From NCBI GenBank assembly GCA_963930655.1, contig OZ005604.1:9372001-9436000 (forward strand): a stretch of 64,000 bases of DNA, given 5' to 3'. Of the stretch, positions 11,331 through 21,858 are shown piece by piece (the stretch's first letter is position 1; the number at the start of each line of letters is the position of its first letter). Below the pieces are notes generated by a model. The model searched no databases. It was not told the DNA's origin and worked only from the letters and a program-made list of their open reading frames with translations. The translations under genes were made by a program, and so were the position numbers. The stretch is from Myrica gale. Taxonomy: Eukaryota; Streptophyta; Magnoliopsida; Fagales; Myricaceae.

Positions 11331-13089
11331 ATGAAGCGTAGACGAGAATTTCCTTCAGTTACTTCTGGACGGTTGCATAATCCAGTTAGTCCGGTTAGTA
11401 TGAGCTCGATCCTGTGCCCTACCTTGAGCGCTCCAATACCGAGAGCGAATGAAGCCATGACTCAAAGCACGCCAGCTTGTCCTAGTAGTTGTGCATGTAA
11501 GAAATTATTCTAATGAATATTTCAATTTTTTAAAGTTAACTAACTGACTTTGTTAATTAATTTTATGTAGCGACATCAGCTTCTAAGCCTGGGCTAGGTA
11601 GGACACGTGGGGTCGGTTTGGAGAAGAGTCTTCGGTTTGGAGAAGAGTCTTGGGTCTGGGTCCAGTTCCGGGAAACTATCGGTCCATATCTCAGATGGAG
11701 AGTGTGGAGGAGTGTCTTCCACTGCTACCACTCTATCGACGAAGATTAGAATGTTGGTCCGAAGGCTGATTCTAATCTCCGTTAACAAGTGGGTCGACGT
11801 TCCTTCAGAAGTGAAGGAGTACATTATGGATCGGGTGTTGGTATGATTAAATTCATAAACATAGAATTTTTGTATAAGCAGATCGTTAAACTTGTAATAT
11901 TGTATGTTTTCGTATTTATATAGGACCAATTCGACCTTGACTACAACCGTCAGGAGGACGTGAGGACGGTGGTCGAGACTATGATGACGGCACGTCGAAC
12001 TCACCGCAACCGATGCATGCATATTTCAAGAAGTTCTCGAGTAAAGAGGCTGCGTTGCTGAAGCCGCACCCTGATACCACGGAAGAACAGTGGAAGGAGT
12101 TATGCGATATGTTCACCAGCGAAGCATTTTTGGTATGTGATTAAAGAAACTCGTTGTCTAAATTGATTTGATATTTAATTTCTTAAAATATCGCAGAAAC
12201 GAAGCGAGCAAAATAAGAAGAATATATCAAAGTTGACTGTGAACCACGCTGCTGGTTCGCATTCCTTCCAGCGCACACGAGCTTGCATGGTTAGTTAAGA
12301 ACTAAATTTTAGACTTTATTATTATTTTTCATAATTAACTTTATGCTATTGCCATGTAGAAAACTCAAGAAAGTGGCGATATCAATCCTGCAGAGCTGTA
12401 TAAAAAGAATTATACAAACAAAGATGAGATTTGGACCTCAGAAGGAGCGAGAGGAATTTATGTAAGTCGCTTTCATTTTAATTTACTTTATGTAATTTAT
12501 GTATATTTATCTACTTTAATGTTTCTGGTAATTATTACCATTTTTTCAGGAACGGATGGATGCCTTCCAACACCAGTGTGATTTAGAAGGAAAGACTTAC
12601 ACCGAAATTGAAGTATATTCCGAGATATTGGGCAAGAAGTCGGGATATGTTCGGGGATTAGGACGCGTGGTTAAGCCTCCACCTTCATCAACTTTGACTA
12701 CACAATCTTCTGATCTACAGCACCAGCTAGCAAAGGCAAGGGATGAGATAGAAGCGATGAGAGCTGCTAGAGAAAAAGACTTGCAAGAATTTACGAAGAA
12801 ACAAGCTGAGATGGAGGCCACGCTGAGGGACCACCGTGAGGAGCAGCGGGTGGAGCAAGAGCGCATCCGGTTGGAGCAGGAGGAGCGCATGAAAATGGAG
12901 CAAGAGCGCATGCGAGTGGAGCACGTGGAGCGCATGCAAAAGGAACAAGAGCACATACGAAAGGAGCAAGGGCGCTTACGGGCATAAATATCGAAGGAGC
13001 TAGAGAAGAAAATGTCATCTGAAATGAAGAAGAAAATGAACGACATGTCAAAGCGACTATTCAGGCTGTTTGGAGGTTCGAAAAGGTAG
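11331..13089 (+). pseudogene. CACTA-1 second gene, TNP1 / Transposase_24-like, broken
   Basis: Exons read from splice signals: 11331-11495 (starts MKRRREF), about 11572-11840, 11924-12132, 12197-12289, 12360-12461 and 12550-12987. Together they match the plant Ptta/En-Spm second protein: a basic N-terminus, LSVHISDGE...WVDVPSEVKEYI, AELYKKNYTNKDEIW, then EIEVYSEILGKKSGYVRGLG, and a long E/Q/R-rich coiled coil. Such proteins bind subterminal repeats. Lesions: a 19-bp tandem duplication (11617-11654) that shifts frame, a frameshift near 12010-12020, and a premature TAA at 12985-12987, after which the frame continues to TAG near 13089. Confidence 0.8.
11617..11654 (+). repeat. 19-bp tandem duplication in the TNP1-like gene
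   Basis: TTTGGAGAAGAGTCTTCGG is followed immediately by a nearly identical copy. Nineteen is not a multiple of three, so the duplication moves the frame: upstream codons (RTRGVGLEKSL) and downstream codons (GSGSSSGKLSV) are in different frames. Confidence 0.8.
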
Positions 13090-13319
13090 ATGCATCTATG
13101 TTGTAATAGATCTGTGATTATGTATTATTACGATGTTATTTTCGATTTAATTGCGGATTACTATTTCTTACCATTAATGTGCATTAATATGAGTATTGTA
13201 TTTTTATTATACTTCTATCTGTTATATAAATTTTTTATTATTATTGTTTTTCAAAAATCCAAATTATGTTTCAACCATTTGATCTGTAGTTAAATGCCCA
13301 GCTATTAATATATTGTCAA
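13090..13319. other. AT-rich 3' trailer of CACTA-1 genes
   Basis: Follows the last stop of the TNP1-like gene. It is very AT-rich, with TATTATTATT-like tracts that could hold polyadenylation signals. No gene is seen. Confidence 0.4.
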
Positions 13320-13730
13320 TATTAAAAATATGTATTGCCGATCGATCAGTAAAGTCATCGATCAATCATCAATATTAAAAATATGTAATGTTGATCGATC
13401 AGTAAAGTCATCGATCGATCGTCACAATTATACCGATCGATCAGTGACGTAGTCAATGATCAATCGCTTTAATCACCGACCGATCGGCTTTTGTTAAGAC
13501 GATCACTAATAAATTACAATTGATCGTCATTACTATAGCAATCGATCGTCTATTTCATACAATTTCATCGGTAAAAATGGCTGATCAATCGCCAATAATT
13601 CACCGGTCGATCGTATAACCGATCCATCACAAATTCACCGATCGACCATTTATACCGATCAATCGCTAGTTTAATCGATCCATCACTAAGCCAAGTACGA
13701 TCGATCGCTATGTTTAGTGAAGAAAAAAAT
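13320..13730. repeat. CACTA-1 right subterminal repeat array
   Basis: At least ten direct and inverted copies of GATCGATCG and single-base variants (CCGATCGATCAGT, GATCGATCGTC, CGATCAATCG) fill this stretch, matching the motif of the left array at 935-2090. Confidence 0.8.
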
Positions 13731-13877
13731 CCGTCACTAAAAACTTTTCGTGACGAAATTCGGGTTTCGTCACGAAATACATTTTGTGACGCTCTTACAC
13801 TGACGAAGCTGGTGACGAAAAAATTTCGTCACTAATATTTTTAGTGACGAAATTTTGACTTTTAGTTACAAAAATTT

Positions 13878-13907
13878 TTGTCACTAAAAGTCATTTTTTT
13901 TGTAGTG
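13878..13907 (-). repeat. CACTA-1 right terminal inverted repeat
   Basis: This end reads GTCACTAAAAGTC, then a T-run and TTGTAGTG. On the minus strand it begins CACTACAAAAAAA like the left end. Hairpin-prone GTGACGAAA / TTTCGTCAC motifs occupy 13730-13877 just inside it. Confidence 0.9.
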
Positions 13908-13910
13908 TCA

Positions 13911-14164
13911 TCCTATAAAGTGATTTATCATCGGTTAAACGATGGATCTGTGAAATTGTAAAATGGTGAATTTTCTAACCTATTGGACACCCTCTTAGAC
14001 GATAGATATACATGGGATGATGACACAAATCTTAGAAATGCAAAACTCAATTTCATTAAAAATAGGCTAAAATAATAAGCATGTCCGTGTGATTTGGTGT
14101 TTTCTAAGAAGTGTCCTGACGTGGCCAACGGTGACCAAGTCACAACTAATTAAAGGATGACCCT
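13911..14164. other. No gene seen
   Basis: Right flank of CACTA-1 beyond the duplicated TCA. It contains short open frames of fewer than 75 codons with no recognisable product. Confidence 0.5.
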
Positions 14165-15052
14165 GGGCACCACATCAGCACATAATTTCAATATTCACAA
14201 AAAACCTCCACTGTCACCTCGCTTAAAACAAAAAACAGGGGTCACAACACAAATTGACAACTCTTGCTCCAATTTTTCTCCAATTTGAGCAAGAACCCTA
14301 GTGCCCAAAAGGAAGCTCCATTTGCTTGCGCCCAGGATTGCAGAAATATTTTTGGAAATACTGTACAGAAAAGGTCTTACAATTCCAGAATAATTTTTTT
14401 GAAAATACTGTACAGAAGATTAATGACTGTCCCTATACATCACTATTTTTGTGTTGCAATCCTCATATAAAAGACTGCAGAAATCACTTGATTTCGTGAC
14501 AAAATAACATTTACCAAATACATCATGACAAAAGCAGAAACCCAAATTTTGGGATTTCATTTCTAACCACATTTGTAACCTGACGATCTAACAGAGACGC
14601 CTTCCAAAATAAAAGCCCGTGATTAGAAGGCGCAGAGGATGAACTTGGAAGCCGGAAGCACTAAACCTACGAAGCAAGCAAGAGCAACGATTATCAGATT
14701 CTGAGAACACCAAGTAATGGGCTTCGAGCTTTTTATCCTCGTCCCACTTTAATTTGCGGCTCCCTTAAACAAATCAAAGCTATCCCGTTTTTCAAAACCT
14801 GCAAAGTTTCACCTGTACCAAGAACACAAAAGCAAGCAAGGGCAAGAATGATAAAAGCCGAGGGGACACCAAAACTGATTTGGGCCAAGCAAATGAAGCT
14901 TCGTTTTGGGCATTAGGGTTCTTGCTCGAATTTGGGAGAAGTTTGGCACAAGAGTTGTGATTTTGAGTTGGGACCTGTTTTTGTTTTAAATGACGTGGCA
15001 GTTTTTTTTTTTTTAAAAACCAATATTGAAATTATGTCCAAACATGGCGCCC
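14165..15052. mobile_element. Foldback / MITE-like element 1 (long imperfect inverted repeat)
   Basis: The left arm 14165-14345 is the reverse complement of the right arm 14870-15052 with mismatches. Paired landmarks are GGGCACC at 14165 with GGCGCCC at 15046, CATAATTTCAATATT at 14180 with AATATTGAAATTATG at 15022, and GAGCAAGAACCCTAG near 14287 with CTAGGGTTCTTGCTC-like sequence near 14914. No protein is encoded. I could not find a convincing target duplication, so the superfamily is open. Confidence 0.6.
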
Positions 15053-15231
15053 ACAGTGGACAAGGGCTGCACAATGCCACCGGGAAATTCCAGTGGCACC
15101 GGCACCGGGTTTCCGGTTTTTGGTCTATTCCTCCTTTTCTGCATTTCAGATTTTATATTATACAATTTATTATTTTTTGTCTCATACCTGTCCCTACTTA
15201 AAAGTTTTTAATTATTCATAGATTAATTTTG

Positions 15232-15738
15232 GATTAATTACCATTTTTTCCTCGTACTAACACCTTATTCTCAAAACTTAACATAAGTTGTAACTCATTA
15301 TCAGTCACCCCTTATTCTACATTTACCATTATGATTCAGCCCCTAATCCAGATTTTCCTATTATGTATAACGCTTTCCATCCCATGTGAACAATAAGTGG
15401 GACACTTTTTGCGCGAAAGTACCAAATTGTGCCTCCCTTTTTCCATCTAGCCAGAGAAAATTGTGGTTTTGCCTCCCAACACAAATTTCCCCAAATCTTA
15501 CTTTTTTGTAGTAGAATAACGCTGAATTTGAAAAAGCAACGGGCGTGGACAATTTAGTATTTTCGCGCAAAGAGGTTCTCACGTGGAATGGAAAACGTTG
15601 AAAATAACCGAAAAATCTGGGTGGGGACTGAATCGTAATAGTAAATATACATTGAGTGGGTGAGTTGTAATGAGTCATAATTTAAAGAGGTTTTGAGAAT
15701 GGAGTGCTAGTTCAAGAGAAAAAAAATTATAATTAATC
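15232..15738. mobile_element. Foldback / MITE-like element 2
   Basis: Nearly the whole segment folds on itself. GATTAATTA...CATTCTCAAAAC-type sequence on the left (15232-15278) matches the reverse complement of 15690-15738. The pairing runs inward through ACTCATTA...GATTCAGCCCC (15294-15345, with 15605-15675) to GCGCGAAAGTACCAAATTG (15410) with its partner near 15550-15572. The loop is about 60-80 bp. No coding capacity and no clear target duplication. Confidence 0.65.
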
Positions 15739-15892
15739 TTTTAATTTTATTTCGTTATTTTTAATATTTTTATATTATCATTCATACGTTGTTGCTTATT
15801 TATTTTTATTTTATTATATTGTTAGAAGTTTTATTATATGGTACACGGGGTATGACTTTGTGATGGTACTTTAAATTTTTTTAATCACTTTT

Positions 15893-18039
15893 TGTCACAT
15901 CTCGTGCTAGTACTTACCCTCTAGGCTCGCGTATAGTAATCGCATGCACACAGACGGAGATTACCGCACGATAAAAACTCTTAAGATCATTGAAATGTCC
16001 TTGAATTTACTTAGTGAAAGACTTGATTAAAAAGAGTACTGGTTAAAAAGGAACGTAAGTCAGTTAGAAACTTGAACAAAAGAAGTGAAAATGCACAAAG
16101 TATTAAAATCAATATATTTGCACTTTACTAAGGAAAACCTTAGTCGGTTAATGACTAAAACGAAAAAAGGCAAAATCGTAAAAAAAAGTATGGTATTGTA
16201 ATAATATGCACTTATTTAGGAAAATCTCATTAACGAATTAACATGAAAACTGATTGGTATTTTGGGAGGATTACAAAAGAATAGGCCGAGGTCATACAAA
16301 AATGTGAGCTTCCTATAGTCCACCTAACCTATACAACCGCGTTTAAAATGATCAAAAACAGTTTTGAAACACTGCCATCAAAATAAAATAAAAGAAACAA
16401 CAAAAGGGCGGTACAAAACAGACTCTGCATCTAGAATCTCTTCAGCCTTGAAATAATCCAACATTTTGCTTAACAATAAAAGACAAACACATACAAACAT
16501 AAAAGGGGTGAGTCCTATTGACTCAGTAAGGGAGGGGAAGGGGACATGTCATGTGAAATAAATAAGCATGAACAATCATAGTAGCAGATAAACAATAAAT
16601 AAGCACCGATAGTAATAAACAAGATAACGATATATGATCGATGCAATGCAGAAGTGATGCAACTGTTTCCCGGTCATTTCACTTCTTTCTTTTTCGGTCA
16701 TTTCACTTCTTTCTTTTTCGGTCATTTCAATTTCTTTCTTTTCCGGTCCGGTAGAGGTGTCCTTACTGCGCCCTGTTTAACGCCCAGAGTCCGGGTTTTG
16801 CTTCTCTCCTCTCCTCTGGGACTATCCCGTGCCCTGACACAAGGATCCGGTCATGCGTACATTGTTCCATCGCTAAGGGATACCAACTACTATCCTCTTA
16901 GTGGTGGCTTGCACTATCCCACTGTGAATGATACCATCACCCGATCTCAGGACCACCTCTGGGTATATGTTTCATTTCGGTCAACAGTAACCCCATACCC
17001 ATGATATGTTGATGCAGCATGACATATCTTATGCATCATCGATAAACAATTCACCAAAGATGATAAATGGAATGCATATAGCATGTAAAAATGCAATTGA
17101 CACATCAGATTCACAATTCGCATAAGTCGATTATAATTGCAAATTAATAGCCTTTTTCTTTTAATTTGGCTTAATAATGAATTAATCATGTAAATTAGTA
17201 ATCAATATTAAATCTTTACTAAAATCTATGAGTGATGGCCTTTTGGGCCTTATTAGACCCTATTGGGCCTATCCCAAAGGTTTCAAGGTTTATTAGGCTT
17301 GTTTGGGCGCTAAACGTGCTTTGTGATTTGAGCCCTTAAATCTACTTGGTTGAGCTCAAATTTGGGCTTCCCCATCAATTTCTCATGCTCTACACAACTA
17401 TAAAGTTATTTTCCCTGTTTGGACCTTTTTACCCTAACGTTTTATGTGAAATGCTGAAACTGCCCTTACATACCTCATACAAACCTATCTGTAAAGTTTC
17501 ATGCTAAAATTCAAAAGGAATCTTAGGTCGTTTTGGACAGCAAAAACTTTCTTAACAAATCCCTAATAACGTCTTTGCATGTTATAGATCTAACATCAGT
17601 ATGCCTTTAAATCCATGACCCACTCACCTTACTCCTATAAATGAAATCACATCACACATATGGTGGGAAAATAGTAAGAAGAAGGTACACAAATCATGAT
17701 CAATTTCACAATTCTTACAAATTCATGCATATGATGAGATGTACACAATATATAAATTGTAAACTTTATCCTTGAGCTCTTTAGGCTCTCTTGCATGGCC
17801 TTACTTTGCCACCTTTATATCCAAACCTCATCTATGCCATTCGGCCACAATTAAAGTTCCCATCTTGCACCATTTTGCATCAAATACATGCAATAGACAT
17901 CATCAAGGTAAAGAATGATAAATGCAAAATTTTCCAGCAAAAACCATGGCCAACCCGTGAACTCTTATCCCCCAAAAATCCATGTTTTTGCCACTGATAT
18001 GGCTTACAACACTCTTTGATCATATCAACTATGCACAAC
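15893..18039 (-). mobile_element. LTR C: part of a large gypsy-type LTR, minus strand
   Basis: On the minus strand it ends ...CGAGATGTGACA (plus-strand start TGTCACATCTCG at 15893), resembling the GGGGCGTGACA end of the 3.3-kb LTR at 21859-25149. It also carries a TCGGTACCGTACC-like region in degenerate form (around 16735-16950). It is cut at 18039 by the gypsy element; a short continuation may follow that element at 30003 to about 30100. The start of the LTR was not found, so it is truncated. A 24-bp unit (CGGTCATTTCACTTCTTTC plus T-run) is repeated three times at 16671-16745. Confidence 0.55.
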
Positions 18040-18893
18040 TATAACACCCCGACCCAAAAGTCTAAATGGATAGCATACCGCTTGAAAATATCATCTCAAC
18101 CAAGAAAAAGAACTCATAAAATTTATACTCCATCTTCAATAGTCAAAAAGAATCCCAACAGTTTAGTCAGAGCACTACTAAAACATAAATCCTCAAATAA
18201 TTCTCTTTACAAGAGTCTCAATAAACAATAAAACTACTAAAGTCTCCAAAATAAAACAATTATTACTAGAGTCTCCAGATGACTCTTTATTCAAATGTTC
18301 TGCAAAATCGCGAAATTCCTCAAAATCGCCTTTAATTACCCTACAGCAAACCAAAAACTAAACTGAAAAAAATCTAGAATATTCAGATCTAAAACTCCAT
18401 TGAAGGTCGGAACTTAGAGAAAAGCTCACCCAATTGTGCCGACGAAGTTGAAGAAAAATTGCCTAATACGTGAAGAACGGCTCTCCAACGTCGTCTATAA
18501 AACGACATAACTCAAATCAACCCAAAGAAATATCTTTCTAAACAAAGATTAAAACAAACCTACCTCCAAAAATCACCCAACTCCTGCAAATCGCGTCTTC
18601 AAAGGTAAGAGAAAGAGAATTTCATGTAGAGAGAGAAAGAGGAGAGAGAGAGCTTCAAATGAGAGAAAACTCCAATAGAGGGTGAAAACTTAAAGATGAT
18701 GCGGTAAAAAGGGCGAAAATGCGATAAAAAACCGTTCAACAATTGAAAAGAAATCAAATTTTAAAACTTAAAACATTCGGCGTTGAAAAACTTACGTTCA
18801 GTTTTCAAATGATGATGCGGAAGGGATAATAACTTATCCCTCCGCACCGTTTCATCTTTTGACTTTTCAAACTTTTTTTTTTGAAGTATTACA
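18040..18893 (-). repeat. Gypsy 3' LTR (854 bp, internally deleted)
   Basis: On the plus strand it begins TATAACACCCCGACCC (the other LTR has the expected TG start) and ends GTATTACA. It matches the 28184-29997 LTR closely at both ends, but about 930 bp are missing near 18305. The lost stretch corresponds to roughly 28450-29380 and includes the 41-bp tandem repeats. Confidence 0.9.
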
Positions 18894-18907
18894 ATCTTCC
18901 CCCCTTA
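18894..18907 (-). other. Gypsy polypurine tract
   Basis: On the minus strand this reads AAGGGGGGAAGAT directly before the TGTAATAC start of the 3' LTR, the primer position for plus-strand DNA synthesis. Confidence 0.75.
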
Positions 18908-20103
18908 TAAAAATTTCGTCCTCGAAATTGACTTACCATAACCAACGAATAATCCTGGATATTTGGATCGCATCTCATCTTCTTGTTCCCATGTTGCTTA
19001 TGCCATGGTTTGATTCTTCCAAAGGACCTTCACCAACGATAGCGTTTTAGTTCTCAACACTTGGTCTTTACGATCCACAATTTGGACGGGAACTTCTTCG
19101 TATGACAAGTCTTCCTTAATCTGGATCGGTTGATAATCCAAAATATGGGACGGATCAGAAATATATTTTCTCAACGTAGAAACATGAAATACATCGTGAA
19201 TCCTTTCCAAAGTGGGCGGTAGTGCAAGGCGATATGCAACAAAGCCGACCTTCTCCAAAATCTCAAATGGCCCCACGTAACGAGGACTTAACTTTCTTTT
19301 CTTTCCAAAACGCATAACTCCCTTCATTGGAGCAACTCGCAAAAATACTTTATCTCCCGCTTCGAATTCCAATTCCTTTCTTCGTTTATCTGCATAACTT
19401 TTCTATCTACTCTGAGCTGCTTGCAGTCTCTTTCGAATTAACCCAACTTTCTCACAAGTTTTTTCTACAATTTTCGGACCAAGAATCTTTCTTTCACCCA
19501 CTCCATCCCAACAAACTGGAGATCTACACCTCCTACCATATAAAGCTTCATAGGGAGCCATCCCAATACTAGAATGATAGCTATTATTGTAAGCAAATTC
19601 AGCTAATGACAAGGCATCAGTCCAACTACCTTTAAAATCCATTACATAAGCTCTTAACATATCTTCTAGCATTTGAATGGTCCTCTCTGATTGTCCATCT
19701 GTTTGCGGGTGAAAGGCGGTGCTGAATTTTAACTGCGTACCAAAAGCTTTCTGCAACCTTTTCCAGAACTCAGAAGTAAATCTTGGATCCCGATCTGATA
19801 CAATCGTCACCGGTATTCCATGTAATCTCACAATCTCCTCAACATAAAGTTGCGCCAATTTATCCAAAGTATAATTCTTCCGAATAGGGAGAAAGTGCGC
19901 CGACTTCGTTAATCTATCCACCACAACCCATATTGTATCATGACCTTTAGGCGATCTCGGTAACCCTGAAACAAAATCCATACAAATATGTTCCCATTTC
20001 CATTCAGGAATTGGAAGTGGCTGTAATAATCTTGAAGCTCATTGATGTTCAATCTTCACCTGTTGGCAAGTAAGACATTGTTCTACAAATTTGGCTACCT
20101 CCC
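18905..20103 (-). pseudogene. Gypsy integrase core and chromodomain-like tail
   Basis: On the minus strand the frame starts in the zinc-finger end (CLTCQQVKIEHQ, then an in-frame stop). It continues with the integrase core: MDFVSGLPRS, then VVDRLTKSAHF, VSDRDPRFTS and FHPQTDGQSERT, which carry the D, D and E region. After YEALYGRRCRSP comes an in-frame TAG following AAQSR, then the C-terminal GPFEILEKVG and a chromodomain-like end (VLWKNQTMA, an in-frame TAA, then ATWEQEDEMR). It ends at TAA 18905-18907. Integrase inserts the element cDNA; a chromodomain-type end suggests a Tekay/Del-like chromovirus. Confidence 0.88.
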
Positions 20104-21717
20104 TGTTAGCCCAAGGTTGTTTTATAAACAATCTATTTTTGATTTTGATGATAACAAACTTTTCCAACTAGTTTGAGACCTTTAGATTCTACATTTGCAA
20201 ATCTTTTTAAGAAAATAATATCAAGAGTTCTCTAAGCTTAAATTGGCCTTAGATATAATTGAACACCTCTACACAAGCTTATTGGTCAATCTTTACATTG
20301 TAGGTGTTTTTGGAATGCTTGATGGTGTCAAGGGAAACCATTTTTCAGTCTAAGTGTTGATGGTGTCGACACATAGGACCATGGTGTTGACACATTGGTC
20401 ATACTCCAGAATGCACAAAACTATGAGTCGACACATAGAAGACATAGTGTCGACACATTGAACAATGGCAAGATCCCGCTTTTTTTGTCGTCCGATCGAG
20501 CTGAAATTTGGAGAGGACATTCACGACACAAGGTGCTATAATCTGAACGGTGAAGATCAAATTTTGAGCTCGGGAACAGTGTTTCTCATGCATGAACAGT
20601 AACCGCGAAATTGGTGTTTTCGGAATGCTTGTTACTGTCAAAGAACACATTTTTCAGACTAAGTGTTGTATGTCGACACATAGGACCATAGTGTCGACAC
20701 ATTGGTCATACACCCGAAAAGTGAGATTCCAGGCAAAGCTCCTAGGTGTCGACACATACATGGAAGGTGTCGACACATTCTTCGATTTCTCAGATCTGGA
20801 GCGACGTCACTCATTCTAAAAGTGTCTCCAACGGCTCCAAAACATGACAAGAAAGCCCTTGGTGCCCTAGAGACTATAAATAGAACAAGATTTAAAGAGA
20901 AAGCAAGAGCTACACACGAAAATCATCCTTGCCCTAATTTCTTGAGAGAGAAAGCTCAAAGAAGAAGGAGAAAAGTTCTTCCAACCTTGAAATCTCGTGA
21001 TTCATCTTGTAAATCCGGAAGCCTTCCTTGAAGAACTCATTCTTCCAGTAAATCTCATGTTCTTACATTTGTAGATTTGGCTTAGAGAGCCCTATCATTT
21101 CTTGAGCTACCCATTTGTATATCTGGCTTAGAGAGCCTTCAATCATTGTACCCAATCTCTGTAAACCTTTCAAGTGTTGAGTAAACACTTGGTCCTACTT
21201 GTGAGAGTAGAAGAAATCCTCTAGGTTGTGAGGATTTGTAAGAGAGTTAAAGTGTGAGCTCGGAAAACACTTGGTCCTACTTGTGAGAGTAGAAGAAATC
21301 CTCTAGGTTGTGAGGATTTGTGAGAGTTGAAGCGTGAGCTCGCAAAACGCTTTGTAAAGGTTCCTTAGCACCCGGGAAGCTAAGGTGTATTCGCTATTTG
21401 GAGAATAGTGGAGGAAGCCCAAGGAAGTCAATTGCCTTGGGCGTGGACGTAGGCACGTGTTTGGCCGAACCACCTAAAAACTACGGTGTCATCTCTCTAA
21501 CTCTATCTCTCTTACATTTTAGTACTTATTCATATTTGTGGAGATTTATGGTTTATCATTCATTGATTATATTTGGCATAGCATTAGACACTTTTAGATC
21601 CAGCATTATTATTTGTTAAAGACGGGTAGTTTTCATATTTGCTTATTTAGCGAAAAAGCAACAAGGTTTTGTAAAACCCAATTCACCCCCCCTCTTGGGT
21701 TGTCATTTAGACTCACA
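20104..21717 (+). mobile_element. Solo LTR, copia-type (SIRE-like), inside gypsy integrase
   Basis: Starts TGTTAGCCCAAGG and ends TTTAGACTCACA, flanked by CTCCC (20099-20103) and CTCTC (21718-21722), a 5-bp duplication with one mismatch. Removing it rejoins the integrase zinc-finger codons. The GATGATAACAAAC stretch near the start and the AATTCACCCCCCCTCTTGGG stretch near the end are typical of SIRE/Maximus-type copia LTRs. A related LTR is at 43451-44888. It contains eight GTGTCGACAC-type palindromes (20363-20776) and an 82-bp tandem duplication (about 21183-21350). No coding region. Confidence 0.88.
21183..21350 (+). repeat. 82-bp tandem duplication in the solo LTR
   Basis: AAACACTTGGTCCTACTTG at 21183 recurs at 21265, with the following AGAAATCCTCTAGG and TGTGAGCTCG sequence also repeated. 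The related LTR at 43451 has a single copy (near 44524), so the duplication arose in this copy or its lineage. Confidence 0.75.
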
Positions 21718-21858
21718 CTCTCGTTTCATATTATTCCACCAAAAATTGCCATGAAGATCCCGGTACATCTTAGTACTTCCCGGATGTACTGTAAAGCGTG
21801 AACAATGTGCATCTTCCAGAATTTCTCTCTTTATCTGCGGGTCATTCGGTACACAAAG
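21718..21858 (-). pseudogene. Gypsy integrase H2C2 zinc-finger fragment
   Basis: On the minus strand it reads REILEDAHCSRFTVHPGSTK and then HGNFWWNNMKRE, the H...H part of the integrase zinc finger. The C...C part continues beyond the solo LTR at 20103. Only 141 bp remain between two insertions. Confidence 0.85.

Larger units (their letters stand above)
766..13907 (+). mobile_element. CACTA-1: CACTA (En/Spm) transposon, complete ends
   Basis: The element starts with CACTACAAAAAAA and ends with TTTTTTTGTAGTG, a perfect 13-bp terminal inverted repeat that continues imperfectly as TTTTAGTGAC(G/A)AAA. It is flanked by the 3-bp direct repeat TCA (763-765 and 13908-13910), the target duplication expected of CACTA transposons. 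Length is 13,142 bp. Inside lie palindromic subterminal repeats, a TNP2-type transposase gene and a second coiled-coil (TNP1/Transposase_24-like) gene, the standard CACTA gene pair, plus a truncated LTR. Both genes are broken, so the element should be non-autonomous, though its ends look usable in trans. Confidence 0.95.

Noticed and set aside
12597-13046. Long serine/cysteine-rich ORF on the minus strand
   Set aside because: It is the antisense shadow of the E/Q/R-rich coiled-coil exon of the CACTA-1 second gene; the same shadow appears at 39671-39970 over the homologous relic.
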